From assembly GCF_002994745.2 (NCBI RefSeq), contig NC_037090.1, positions 31,354,501 to 31,418,500 of the forward strand: 64,000 nucleotides of DNA, read 5' to 3'. Shown here piece by piece: positions 31,101 to 42,845 of this stretch. Each line of letters starts with the position of its first letter. The first letter of the stretch is position 1. The notes beneath the pieces are model-generated. The model was not told where the DNA came from and searched no databases. It worked only from the letters and a program-made list of their open reading frames with translations. Both the position numbers and the translations under genes were made by a program. The stretch comes from Rosa chinensis. Lineage: Eukaryota; Streptophyta; Magnoliopsida; Rosales; Rosaceae.

Positions 31101-31553
31101 GAGCAGTGAGGTGCAGACTTGGAGTATCCTCGTTTGTTATTTGGTCAAGATTCTTCAAAACTTTATCAAGGGCTTCTGTTATACTGGCCTCGAATCGGTG
31201 TCCCAAACCTAATCGTTGGATGTCATCAATCAATTCAAGTGTAGTCTCTAGTGACTCTGCATCAATCACATTTTTCAGATCCTCCTCGATCAACTTCCAC
31301 CTATTATCTTTGTATACTTCTTCCTGCAAAATCAACATATACTAGTTCATTAGTTGAGTAATATTGAAAATGATTACAGTGTTCATTGGATTGTAAACTT
31401 CGTACGTACATGATTGCGATCATCAATATGTAACGACTGAAGAAAATCGTGACTCCAAATACTTGGCTTGTAATTTGCTGTCAGTCTTTTAACATCCAGA
31501 TGTGAAGTTTGAGCAGCAGGGCTACCACTGCTCGCTAAGCATTGGGTAGACAT
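28146..31553 (-). CDS. Terpene synthase, TPS-a class (germacrene D synthase-like), complete, 7 exons
   Basis: Predicted exons (all GT-AG): 31410-31553, 31056-31323, 29672-30053, 29197-29415, 28913-29054, 28529-28777 and 28146-28442. Together they make 1701 bases coding 566 aa with phases that join cleanly. The seven-exon plan and the 219- and 249-base exons are standard for TPS-a/b genes. Motifs: [12 protein letters not shown] (RRX8W with the second R replaced by L), RDR at 280-282, DDVYD at 317-321 and NDLVTSKAE at 462-470, the last two binding the Mg-diphosphate of the substrate. There is no plastid transit peptide, so a cytosolic enzyme using farnesyl diphosphate to make a sesquiterpene is likely. 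The product cannot be told from sequence; germacrene D-type is a similarity guess. Intron 2 carries a CACTA MITE and intron 3 a hAT-like scrap. No disabling change seen. Confidence 0.95.
29484..29603. mobile_element. hAT-like fragment in intron 3 of the terpene synthase
   Basis: CAAGGGCCGCCTTTAGGGGT at the left and AGAGCTGGTCCTG at the right resemble the ends of the GGCC-type hAT family seen at 27113-27740, with a GGGAGGCAACCACCTTGGCC interior. No convincing 8-base duplication, so the limits are approximate. Confidence 0.45.
30597..31043. mobile_element. CACTA-type MITE, 447 bp, in intron 2 of the terpene synthase
   Basis: Ends CACTATTAGCAAAA and, inverted, CACTACTAGCAAAA, with the 3-base duplication CTA at 30594-30596 and 31044-31046. 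Subterminal CACACTGA / TCAGTGTG words repeat in both orientations, as in CACTA elements. Its right end lies nine bases from the splice donor (exon ends at 31056). Confidence 0.92.
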
Positions 31554-31647
31554 TGGAAGAGGCTTTAGATTACTTTCTAGTATAAAGAAGTGATGTTACT
31601 CACAAGTGCAAGAATCAATTGCAACACAGAAGTCCAAGAGCAGGCTC

Positions 31648-31655
31648 TATTTATA
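31648..31655 (-). promoter_or_regulatory. TATA box of the terpene synthase
   Basis: TATAAATA on the minus strand, 95 bases upstream of the ATG at 31553, which leaves room for a 5' leader of about 65 bases. Confidence 0.7.
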
Positions 31656-31860
31656 GTACAACCTTCATCTCCCTTGCAACTTGGTCCTTGTGAAAATGAC
31701 TTGCATTCCGTACAAATTCTCATTGGCACATTTCTTCAGACATAAATGCTTCTAGGCATGCATGAACCTTCTCTTTCTCAATTGCTTTATTGACAACTAC
31801 ATCTTCTACTCCTCTCATTTCCATGTACGTTCAAGAGCAACAAGCTACCTACAACGTTTC

Positions 31861-31914
31861 AAAGATTGAAGAGTCGGTTCCTAATTTCAAAGATTGAAGA
31901 GTCGGTTCCTAATT
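31861..31914. repeat. 27-bp direct duplication
   Basis: AAGATTGAAGAGTCGGTTCC followed by TAATTTC occurs twice in tandem without change, about 210 bases upstream of the terpene synthase TATA box. Confidence 0.85.
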
Positions 31915-31958
31915 TCATGCAAGCTTGTCTCCTGTAATAAATTTCTTGTCCTCTTCCA

Positions 31959-32078
31959 TTTGTATCAATGCATATACGTAACTACATATTTGTATCAATG
32001 CATATACGTAACTACATATTTGTATCAATGCATATACGTAACTACATATTTGTATCAATGCATATACGTAACTACATA
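31959..32078. repeat. 30-bp tandem repeat, four identical copies
   Basis: Unit TTTGTATCAATGCATATACG plus TAACTACATA, four copies with no difference. Each holds an ATGCAT palindrome. It lies 300-430 bases upstream of the terpene synthase TATA box. Confidence 0.93.
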
Positions 32079-32554
32079 AATCAAACAAGTGTAAAGTGAA
32101 TTTAATAATTGATGGTCAAGGTGAATAGTCAACACAACACAATTAAAAAGTTCCATCAATTTAAAACATGCATGTACGCCAATATAATGGGAAAACATTC
32201 TATAATTTAAAACATTCATGTAGGCTACACATGCTATTGGAACAATAAGAAAATATATTGCACTTTTTTATTTAATTAAAGGGAAAATGACTAATGTTAA
32301 AACGAGGACTCAATTAATTATATGAATATAGATAAATTGCTTCCGTATCTTTAACATTTTATTTATTTAATATAAAGGAGGGATATTACATGATATAAAA
32401 TGTGCTCATCAAGGAGCAATTAGGCAACACGAAGCAAATTTTGGTTCAAGTAAGCGTACTGATCATGATCAAGTACTACTTGTGAATCTAATATTTAACA
32501 ACTGGGAGTTTACATATATAGGCAAGAAAATATCACAAACAGTGCCTGAACTTT
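32079..32554. other. No gene seen
   Basis: AT-rich upstream sequence. Positions 32392-32429 repeat 1336-1373 exactly over 38 bases. Confidence 0.5.
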
Positions 32555-32885
32555 AAATCATTCGACACTTAGTACCTCAAGTTCATAAACTATCACTTTA
32601 GTACCTCAATTAATCTTTACTGAATAACTTTCATACATGTCGGTAATAACGATATTAACTTCTTTGCCACGTGACTTTTTGTCAAAAATATTTTTGTTTC
32701 AAGTATTTTCCTATTCCCTGACCCCTTATCTAGTTGCCAAGCCATAATTTGTAATAAGATGGGTAAAAAATATTGTTTCAACTTTCAAGTTAGGTTTACA
32801 CTTAAGTGAAAAATTTATAATCAATAACGAAAGAAAGAAAAATGAGAAAAATCTTAATTTCCTTATGAGTGTAACTTAAATCTAT
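32555..32885. repeat. Left copy of a 260-330 bp direct repeat
   Basis: Starts near AATCATTCGACACTTAGTAC and is about 90% alike to 34022-34285 in the same orientation. This copy has about 60 extra bases near its end. The two copies lie 1.46 kb apart. They lack TG...CA ends and look more like a segmental duplication of a MITE-like sequence than LTRs. Confidence 0.75.
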
Positions 32886-33552
32886 AGCACATGGAGGTTT
32901 TACTAAAAAAACAAAATAAAAGAATCATGACAAGCAAAAAAAATAAAAAGAGTTGGTCAATAAAAACTTTACAAGCATGATAAACAAAATATACAAGATA
33001 TCTATAACAAAAAAAAAAAATCTAAGAACAAAGGGGTCATTTGACCCTCCTCCTCCCTTATGTAAGGTTCATATTTCTCCTCACCAAAACCACTTATTTC
33101 TCTCATCGCGATCTGAACTTACAATTCCTTTGCTCTTTAACCCACTGTTAATTAAAGAAGAAAAAAAATTGGGTTTTTGTTCTCCACCCAAACGAAGCTA
33201 GAGACTAGTGGTTGTGTTTTCTCATTTCACTTGAGCCATATCTATAATCAGGAAACTGATGGTTGTGTTCTCTTCTTATTTCACTTGAGCCATATCTATA
33301 GTCAGGAAGGCTACTAAATTTTCCAGGAAAAAAAAAAAAAAAGAAGACAAAAAGACAAAAGAAAAAACAGTTTACTCTCTCTCTAAAATCTCATTACAGT
33401 CGGCATACACTCTTATTCATCTTTTTGGAATCAATTTCAAGTCTAATTGACAGGGTTATTGAATTTATAGCACTTCAAGGCCGAAGTCCACAAATTTGAT
33501 TCTTTCAGTTGCAGCATTAAAATTCAGATGGAATTTGATGAATTCTTTTATA
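32886..33552. other. Spacer between direct repeats, no gene
   Basis: AT-rich, with a poly-A tract (33325-33342). A 55-base tandem duplication around CATTTCACTTGAGCCATATC lies at about 33205-33305. Confidence 0.5.
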
Positions 33553-33561
33553 TTTTTGTTT

Positions 33562-33962
33562 GGGAAAATTTCACAAACAGTACACCAAGTAAATGTCACT
33601 AATAATTCTTATACATAAAGTTCCAAACCAATCATTTCGGTACACGAAATCTGAAACTCGACCCACTATCAGTACACGACGTCATTGACGCCGTTAATTT
33701 GACACCAAAATGTCTATTATGCCCTCAGTTCTCTTTCTTCTGCTCTTTTTTTCTGTTTTTCTTTTTCCTTCATTTTTTTTTTACCAAAAAAAATGAATTA
33801 GAGTGTGAGAGTACCAAAAGTAATATTTAATTGCGTCATTGACGTTGTGTCTACATAGTGGGTCGGGCTCAAAAGTCCATGTACCAAAATGTTCAGTTTG
33901 AAACTTTATGTATGAAAATTATTAGTGGTCTTTACTTGGTGTACTGTTTGCAAAATTTTCCC
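33562..33962. mobile_element. MULE-type MITE, 401 bp
   Basis: Inverted ends GGGAAAATTTCACAAACAGT and, at the right, GCAAAATTTTCCC. The arms are about 130 bases long and include GACGTCATTGACG-type text on both sides. Perfect 9-base duplication TTTTTGTTT at 33553-33561 and 33963-33971. Non-coding. Confidence 0.92.
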
Positions 33963-34021
33963 TTTTTGTTTGATCATGCCGCCGACTTCGGGATCTCCAC
34001 TGTCTCTCTTTCTTCCTCTTT

Positions 34022-34285
34022 TAAGTCATTCAACACTTAGTACCTCAAATTCATAAACTATCACTTTAGTACCTGAATTAATCTGTACTGAATAACTTTT
34101 ATACATGTCATTAATAACGATATTAACTTCTTTGCCACGTGACTTTTTGTCATGGATATTTTTGTTTCACGTATTCTACGATTCCCTAACCCATATCTAG
34201 TTGCCGAGCCATAGTTTTTAATAAGATGGGTCAAAAATTTAGTTTCAACTTTCTAGTTTCCTTACAAGTGTAACTTAAAATATTT
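34022..34285. repeat. Right copy of the 260-330 bp direct repeat
   Basis: Same orientation as 32555-32885. It contains the shared blocks ACGATATTAACTTCTTTGCC and ACGTGACTTTTTGTCA. Confidence 0.75.
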
Positions 34286-34323
34286 GATAGTATTGTAGAT
34301 TGGATTGGCTTACAACCCATGCG

Positions 34324-34326
<3 letters not shown>

Positions 34327-34358
<32 letters not shown>
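34327..34358. repeat. AG microsatellite
   Basis: About 15 uninterrupted AG units. Confidence 0.9.
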
Positions 34359-34359
<1 letters not shown>

Positions 34360-34647
34360 AACGCAGGTAGGCGTGGTCTCAGTTAGCTACGTCATTGGAA
34401 ATGACAAGGTGAGTTTGAAGCCCAAACAGGGTCTTCTCGTCTCTCTCCATTGGTAGATGATATTCCAAATTTCCAATTGAGAAGCTGTTAGTCCATGATT
34501 TACCAGTTGCCGTCATATGTACTCCAACCCAGGTCACTTTTTCCAACACATCAATTCCAAGGCCGCAATGTTGGTTGACTGTTGCAATCTGGTTTGATTT
34601 TTTTTTTTTCCTTGAAAAATAATCTCCCTTCAAGAGTGAGTTGTTTT

Positions 34648-34850
34648 GAATACTTCAACATCCGGAAAAGAGAAGAAAACTTTTTCGTGTGGTTTTAATT
34701 ATGTGTACAACGTTTTTCTTGTTTTGTTGAAGGATTGTCTGCTTTCAATACTTCAACATCCGGACAAGCGAAGAAAAATTATCAAAGGTTTCGTGTGGTT
34801 TTAATTATGTGTACAACATTTTTCTTGTTTTTTTTCGAATGTGTACAACG
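34648..34850. repeat. ~98-bp tandem duplication
   Basis: Two copies beginning TACTTCAACATCCGG at 34651 and 34749. Both continue through TTCGTGTGGTTTTAATTATG and TGTACAAC-TTTTTCTTG. Confidence 0.85.
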
Positions 34851-34861
34851 TTGTAGATATT

Positions 34862-35186
34862 TGCCGCATAGGAAGATATTTTTTGTCAATTACCTCTACA
34901 CATAGCTCCATTTGTTGATATAGAAATTCACATGATAGCTTTATTTGCTAGCATAGGACGATATTTTTTGTCAACCTCTACATATAGCTCCATTTGTTGA
35001 TATAGAAATTCACATGATAGCTTTATTTGCTAGCATAGGACGATATTTTTTGTCAACCTCTACATATAGCTCCATTTGTTGATATAGAAATTCACATGAT
35101 AGCTTTATTTGCTAGCATAGGACGATATTTTTTGTCAACCTCTACATATAGCTCCATTTGTTGATATAGAAATTCACATGATAGCT
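34862..35186. repeat. 82-bp tandem repeat, about four copies
   Basis: The unit contains AGCTTTATTTGCTAGCATAG, GACGATATTTTTTGTCAACC and GCTCCATTTGTTGATATAG. The second to fourth copies are practically identical, with AGCTTT at 34938, 35020, 35102 and 35184; the first copy is diverged (GCCGCATAGGAAGATATT). Recent unequal crossing-over or slippage is likely. Confidence 0.92.
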
Positions 35187-35554
35187 TTCTGACACACCAG
35201 AACCATAAGCATTCACCAATTTAATAGATCGATCAAACAAATGAATATTTGTTATGTTGGCTATTGTTGTACCTATAATCTTTCTCTTCGAGGAATAGGT
35301 GATAAAAACGTGAAATTTAGAGATCTCTAAAATAGAAAATAAGATAAATAGATCATTAAAGAAAACTGTGAGAGTTGATATTTAAGAAAAATTCTTATAT
35401 ATATATATATTTTTTTTTGTAAAAATAATATTTAGGGGACTTGTTAGAGATGCTCTTGTAAAAATCCTTATAAAGAGTTAATTAGATTAAAATCCAAAAT
35501 CTAGACCCCATATTGATTGTAGTCCGCATCAATTTTTCTTGTTAATTACGGTCC
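35187..35554. other. No gene seen
   Basis: AT-rich sequence with an AT dinucleotide run near 35397-35410. No supported feature. Confidence 0.5.
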
Positions 35555-35571
35555 AATGACTCAACTGTTAT

Positions 35572-36883
35572 ATTCTCAAATGAGAAACCCTATTCTCTCT
35601 CTAACAGTGTGCTTCGCTGCGCTACTTCTAACACCGCCTTGGTATAGCGGCAACGATCATAGTGTCCTAGGCCTCTCGGCTTCAAGACGTCTTCGGCCCC
35701 CACCTATCGTTCAGTCTTATCAACTTCTTCTACCTCTTCACATTGATCCAGGGGCCGCGGCCTTTGATGGCGCTGATTATGGTGTGCCTGGTTTGTTTGG
35801 ATCGCCCCCTTGGGCTGGTGACTCAAGTATTTTGTCACGACTGAATATCAATGGCAGGGAGGATATGCTCAACGATGGCCTGCAGTTGTGGTGGCGGTGG
35901 CGGTCGAAATCTGGGTGGAGATCTGATTTTCAAACCTTTGAACTGAAGACGCAGTTCGGGTGTCCCGAACTCGATTTTGTAGAAGAATCTTTTGCACCCT
36001 ACTTTGGGAATGTGGATGGCGGCGAGTTTTCACTGTTTCATTGCTAAAGTGGTGCCCCAGGCTATGGAGGTGCCGGTATTGCAGTCAGGCTGAAGGAGAG
36101 TGTGGCTGGGCTGGGTGGCCGCACTGCAGTTGAACCGGTTGATGACCTATTTGGGGTGGTGTGGTCATTGGGGCTTGATCGGTTTAATCTAGGAATTGTT
36201 ATAGAAGATGGTGGCGGAGTCGTGGCTCAGCCTACAACCTGGCGAAGGACGGAAGGTGTTAGCACTGCGAGACGGGCCATCGGCGTTAGACTTCTAACTG
36301 CTTGGGTGCCCTTAGAAATTGGGGTGTTCATTGTTCCCTGGACTAGTTTATGGGCCCATGTTCCAATTAGAGTTTGGGTTTTGCATTTAGGCTCTTGGCA
36401 GTTAGTTTGGAGCCTTACACTATGGTGGATTTTTGCTATTAGTTCTGGGTCTTGCGGGTCAGAAGTAAGCAAGAACTGGAAACTTAACTTTAGTTCTCCT
36501 GGTGAAGTGGAGTTTTCCAACTACTCCAAGGGAAGACCATTGGGGGTGAAAATAAACAAGCCTCCTAGACTGGCGAAAGTTGCTGTTGAAGATGTTCTGA
36601 GGTTGAGTTACACAGCCAAACCTCCTAGCCCTAGCTTGAAGAGCAAGTAAAAATATAGGTAAGTGTGGTAGGGGCCTATATACTATGTCTTACTATTCAC
36701 CATAGTTTATAGGCTCACTTTAAATAAATGAGCGATTAGTTCGAATATAGATGGTCTGTTTTTATGTATCACAGTAGTTCTCTTACTACAACTTCTTGAT
36801 CTGTCTAGTTGAAGGCAGCAGAAGGATATGTAATGGTCATCTTGGCATGCATTAATGAAATCCACATTTCTTTCAAAAAAAAA
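35572..36883 (+). mobile_element. Poly(A) retroposon, 1.3 kb
   Basis: Ends in an A run (36875-36885) and is flanked by AATGACTCAACTGTTAT (35555-35571) and AATGACTCAACCGTCAT (36884-36900), a 17-base target duplication with two changes. This is target-primed insertion, as for LINEs. Two GC-richer open frames lie inside (35556-36047, which starts in the duplication, and 36102-36650, with LNFSSPGEVEFSNYSKGRPL), but I recognise no RT, RNase H or cellular family. The 3' end is related to the element at 37085-37980. It may be a 5'-truncated LINE or a non-autonomous retroposon. Confidence 0.8.
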
Positions 36884-37084
36884 AATGACTCAACCGTCAT
36901 CTCAGATTTATTTTCTTTTCCATCTTGCTGACTCAATCCTCATTAATTTTTCTTTTTTGCATGAATAATATGCCCTTATTGAATGTCTTTGAACATAAAA
37001 GGCAAGAATTAATAGGATTAAAATTAGCAATTTGATTAGTAATTTAATATCATATTTGATGTATATCTTTCTTAAATTATTCTT

Positions 37085-37980
37085 TTTTTTTTTTTTGAAT
37101 AATGGTAATTCCATTGATAATAGCGCATGCCAAGAAGGCCATTACATACTCACTCGCTGACACATAACAATGGCCAGAACAAGGTTTCGTGGAGGAGCCA
37201 CAGTAGTACATAGGATAGACCAACTATATTCGAACTAATCGCTCACTTTAAAAGCGAGCCTAAAAGCTATGGAAACATAGCGAATAGACAAGCCAAACTA
37301 CACTCGTTAGGTTCCTAATACAAGAAACTTATTGTAATTAGACAAAAGCTAAAAACATAGGTTTGGGCCAAGAGCCTAAACCCTTGCCCAAATTAGAAGC
37401 TATTGGACTAGGGTAGAAACCCCATCCCAAAACTAAAAACCCAAATAGGGCAGCCAGCTAAGGAGATCCATGCAGGGCCCAACAAACTGATCCGGCCCAG
37501 TCCACCTGTCCATCCCATCCCCGCCGTACGACACAGTCAGGCAGATCTCCGTCCACCGTCCGTCGCCACGACCCGAGTCACCACAATCGCTCACTGTGCA
37601 CGACCCAAACCACCACGGCCTCGCCGCCACGACCGACACCAGAACGGAGAAAATCAAATCCCAATCACAGATCTGAGCACCACACACCACCAACGAGAAA
37701 ACCCGTGGCGCCGTCGATCCAAAAACCCGCCTCAGGGATCGATCTCCCTCCCTGGTTGCACGACCACCACTTCCCCCTAGCCCAGTCGATACCAGCCGCC
37801 AAGCCCAGCCCTGCATCCCTTCGACGGAGACCCACAGGCAATAGAATACTCGTCCGGCAGCAGATCCCAAGACGTCAGCACAGCCCGAAGGACAGTCCCA
37901 ACGCCCGGGTGCCACCGGACGAGCACGAAAACTCGCAGTCGGAAAAAGCCGGCCTGTAGGGTGTAAATTTTAAATTAGTA
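37085..37980 (-). mobile_element. Related poly(A) retroposon in opposite orientation
   Basis: The T run at 37083-37096 is its tail. TTCTTAAATTATTCTT at 37069-37084 and 37981-37996 is a 16-base target duplication. Its 3' portion matches the plus-strand element (GAGCGATTAGTTCGAATATA and CTTGGCATGC in both). The 5' portion is GC-rich with a 160-codon open frame (37433-37915) of no recognised family. The two elements lie about 200 bases apart, tail to tail. Confidence 0.8.
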
Positions 37981-37996
37981 TTCTTAAATTATTCTT

Positions 37997-40059
37997 ATTG
38001 ATCCGGTATAAAATTATGTTATTGATATGACATTGAATATCATATTTAATGTAAATCATCCCTAAAATTATTCTAATTTAAAAGATGTCTTCTATAAGTT
38101 AAGAATCTTTCTAAAGTACTTTTTTGATAATGTTTTTCTACAACACCAAAGCTTCTATGGTTATGGCTCTTGTATGTAATGTCAAGTTTTTTATGAACGT
38201 GGTTCTCCTTCTTTAACATTAAGCTTTCTATGGTCAAGGTACTTTTTTGTCGGTCTAATATGATTGTGATATTTTTGGTGTAAATCATTCCATGGATGGT
38301 AACTATTCTTCTTCTTCTTCTTCATTTTTTTGTTTTTTTACATTTCCTTCTTAACTTACCTTTAACCTAGAAAGGAACGTGTGTGTGTGTAGTGTAGTGT
38401 TGGTTGACAAACCACTATTGTAACTTTATTCTAAGGTAAGCATTACGCAATTTTTGTGGTAGATGTATTAAGAGCTCAAAAATTCAACATTTCAGTATAA
38501 CTCATATATAGGTAGTTTTTCTCACCATATGCATCTCGATTATTTATACCTACAATATAGAAGAAAACTAATCCATAAATTTATATCTCTTACTTAAGTA
38601 CATATCTCAGTTATAGTAATTGAAGAACATTACTGTAAACATATATTTCTTACTTAGGTACGTATCTCTTACTTATGGTATACATACAATAGAAGAAAGT
38701 AAATCCGTATATCTCTTACTTTGTATATATCTCGATTATTTATACCTACAATACAAGAAATCTAATTCATAAACTTATATCTCTTATTTAGGTACATATC
38801 TCGATTATAGTAATAAAAAAACATTAATCCGTAAATGTATATCTCTTACTTAGGTACATATCTCTTATTTATGGTATACCTACAATAGAGGAAATCTTTA
38901 AATTTATATATCTTACTTAGGTTATACATATATCTTTTAGCAAGAATGTTTTGATGAACTTTTTTTTGTACCTTCCAGTTAGATTGATTTCTCATCTCTA
39001 TTTGAAAATTTTATTATACTAATTATATTTTGAATTATTGCATGTTCATCATGAGTTCAAAATTCAAATAAATAAATAAATAAATGCTAAAAAGTAATTA
39101 ATTTGTTTCTATATTTAACTCAAGGGGCAAATGGGCATGAAAATATAATGACAATAGTCAATGAACCTAGATTGATAATAAAATTACTTATGGATTGCAT
39201 CCATTATGATGAAATGAAATTGAACTTATATTAAAAAACCTCTATTTATTAACTTTTGCCATTATTTTTTTAAAAGATAATTATCAAGTCACTGATAACT
39301 CAACAATAGTATACATAATGACTCACGGTGAGGTTATCAGAAAGAGCCATTACCTAAGTAAACCCACATCAAGCCATTTAGCTACATATCTTTACCAATA
39401 AAATCATTATTAGCTAAAGCAATTGTTAACTTTCCAAATAACGATTTATATTGAAGAGTGTAGGTAGGCCTTCTCGATGCGCTTGAGGAAGGCACATCTT
39501 CTTTCATCAATCAGCGTATACGTACCATGTTCTCAGATCTATTTAAGATCATATCATTTACCAACAAAATTCTCAAGTGATGCAAATTGGAAATAAAACA
39601 AAACATTTCTATTTGCCAAAAAAATTAAGATATCGGTAGGACAACATTAACAAAAATCACTAAAGATTAAAGAGAGAGTATGGCAACTATTTGGAAAACC
39701 AAAAATAAGTCTACACATGACACATTAACACTGTAATCTAAAGCTATATTTGCGATAAAATACCTCATGACTAAGTAGTAAAAGAAATTCATAACATTAA
39801 ACATATCTTATGCCATGATATTAAATAAACATATATCTAGAATAAGCAACCAATAAATCACATAGCAATAAGGCATCTAAAACTATATACCTCTTGACAA
39901 GGTATCAGAAAAAACTCTAGCATAATACAATCTATATCATAACCATGAACATCACTAAATATCATTACATTTAGAATAGGTAACAATGAAAATCATAGCA
40001 TAAAGAAACAAAGAAAAAATGGCAGGCATTAAGTTTTATAACTTTAAAGTCATGCCTTA
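37997..40059. other. AT-rich intergenic sequence, no gene
   Basis: Contains a CTT microsatellite (38309-38327), a roughly 200-base imperfect tandem repeat (see 38505-38935) and many short A/T runs. No reading frame of interest on either strand. Any coding role here can be set aside with fair confidence. Confidence 0.6.
38505..38935. repeat. Imperfect ~200-bp tandem repeat rich in TATATCTCTTACTTAGG
   Basis: Blocks ATATCTCGATTATTTATACC, TACAATA-AGAA and TATCTCTTACTTAGGTACAT recur in the same order, once from about 38530 and again from about 38735, with shorter internal repeats of TATCTCTTACTTA. Confidence 0.75.
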
Positions 40060-40243
40060 AAACAGTTTTAGCAGACTCTCTATCTTGGCTTCTTAGCTTT
40101 TTGGAGAGAATGTTTAACTTTTTATCAATTTTACAGCTGCACCAAATTCCTAAGTGGTTCTCTATTTTTACTTTTAGTATCTCGCTTCTAAATATAAAGA
40201 GCGAGACTCTCTATTATTTTTGTTAATTCAAAACATTCCTTTT
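40058..40243. mobile_element. Half of a Tourist-like (PIF/Harbinger) MITE
   Basis: Matches one half of the MITE at 55944-56310 in reverse orientation: TTTAGCAGACTCTCTATCTT, GGCTTCTTAGC, CAGCTGCACCA and CTCGCTTCTAAATATAAAGA. The outer GAGCATC terminus is missing, so it is truncated. Confidence 0.7.
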
Positions 40244-40603
40244 AAGTTGTTTAATGTATTCTATAAATACATTCAAACTATTTTTTCATTATTTAATAAA
40301 TAATATAAATTCAAAACTAGTGTTGAATCATAATTCATATATATTCATATATTTGTGCCCTAAAACATGGGAATTACTTGTTCTAAAGTCCAATTTAATG
40401 TTGACTAATCTAATTCCATGTTTTGTAGAAAATCTTGACAAGAGGAGAAAAAAGTGAAATTCCGGCGAATTTTCCATGCACCACCACTTTTGGTGGCACA
40501 AGTGACGGCGCACCACCATTCACGGTGGTGCCATGTATTTTCCGGCCATATTCATAGAGGAGCAAGGAGGATGAGTAATATAGCATCTATTACATTACAT
40601 ATA

Positions 40604-41953
<1,350 letters not shown>

Positions 41954-42845
41954 TTACATATATTCACCATCATTCTATCTTAACCAAATTTCAAACTTTT
42001 TTATTCCAATTCAACCATACATTTCTTCTATCTTTCTCATATCATCTCTACTCCCTATTCCAAAAGTCCACCATCATCACTTCAAAATCTATCATGTTTT
42101 AGGTTTAATCACCATCTTTCACTCATCATAACCTACTCTAATCTACATCATCAGTCTCATACTCTTTTTCCTTGGTTTTGGGATCTATTACCACTCTCAT
42201 ACTCCACCTCTTTGCTCAATTCAAGAGCCTAGCTGCTATCTTGGCTTCTTGTCATCATTTTCATACCTCTAACTTCATCTATTTAAGCATCTCTTCTCCC
42301 ACTGAAGAAGGCATCACCTATACCACCCATTATATCTTTTTTCTCTTTCCATCTCCACCTCCGAAGATCCAAACTCATACTCCCCTTACTAATCCATCTC
42401 CTTCATCATCACCACCACAACTACCATGTTCCACCACCATAAACTCTATCACCACCACCATAAACTTCATCACTACCACTCAAAATTAGCCAAATTGGAG
42501 CATCATATATTCATCACCATCAACAAGTTCATAATCCATTCATTCCACCATCAAGAAGGATCCAATGGCAATCAAGGAGGACAAGGAAGAGCTAGCCATC
42601 TATTTGTCAAGCTTAAACTAGTTCATCCTTTCCTTTAACTCTTTAATTTACCTTAGTGTATTTTATAAATTTGATGCTAATTTATATGATTATGAGTGAG
42701 TAGTTACTTTGTTGGGGTTAGAGTTGAAAGCCCTATCCAATCTTATATGGACTGATGCTATAATATGATAGGATGCAATTTTCTTAACATGCCTACATGC
42801 TAGTTCAAGAGTTGAATGCATATGCTTAGACTTTACCATATACAT

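Noticed and set aside
31959..32078. CRISPR-like regular repeat
   Set aside because: The four 30-bp units are directly adjacent with no spacers, in a plant nuclear context. It is a minisatellite.
32555..34285. TRIM-type retrotransposon
   Set aside because: The direct repeats lack TG...CA ends, primer-binding site, polypurine tract and a 5-base duplication.
34379..34633. 84-codon open frame on the minus strand
   Set aside because: Ends in a lysine run from a poly-A tract and matches no family I know. Likely chance.
36102..36650. 182-codon open frame as a host gene
   Set aside because: It lies inside a retroposon with a poly(A) tail and target duplication and has no known domain.
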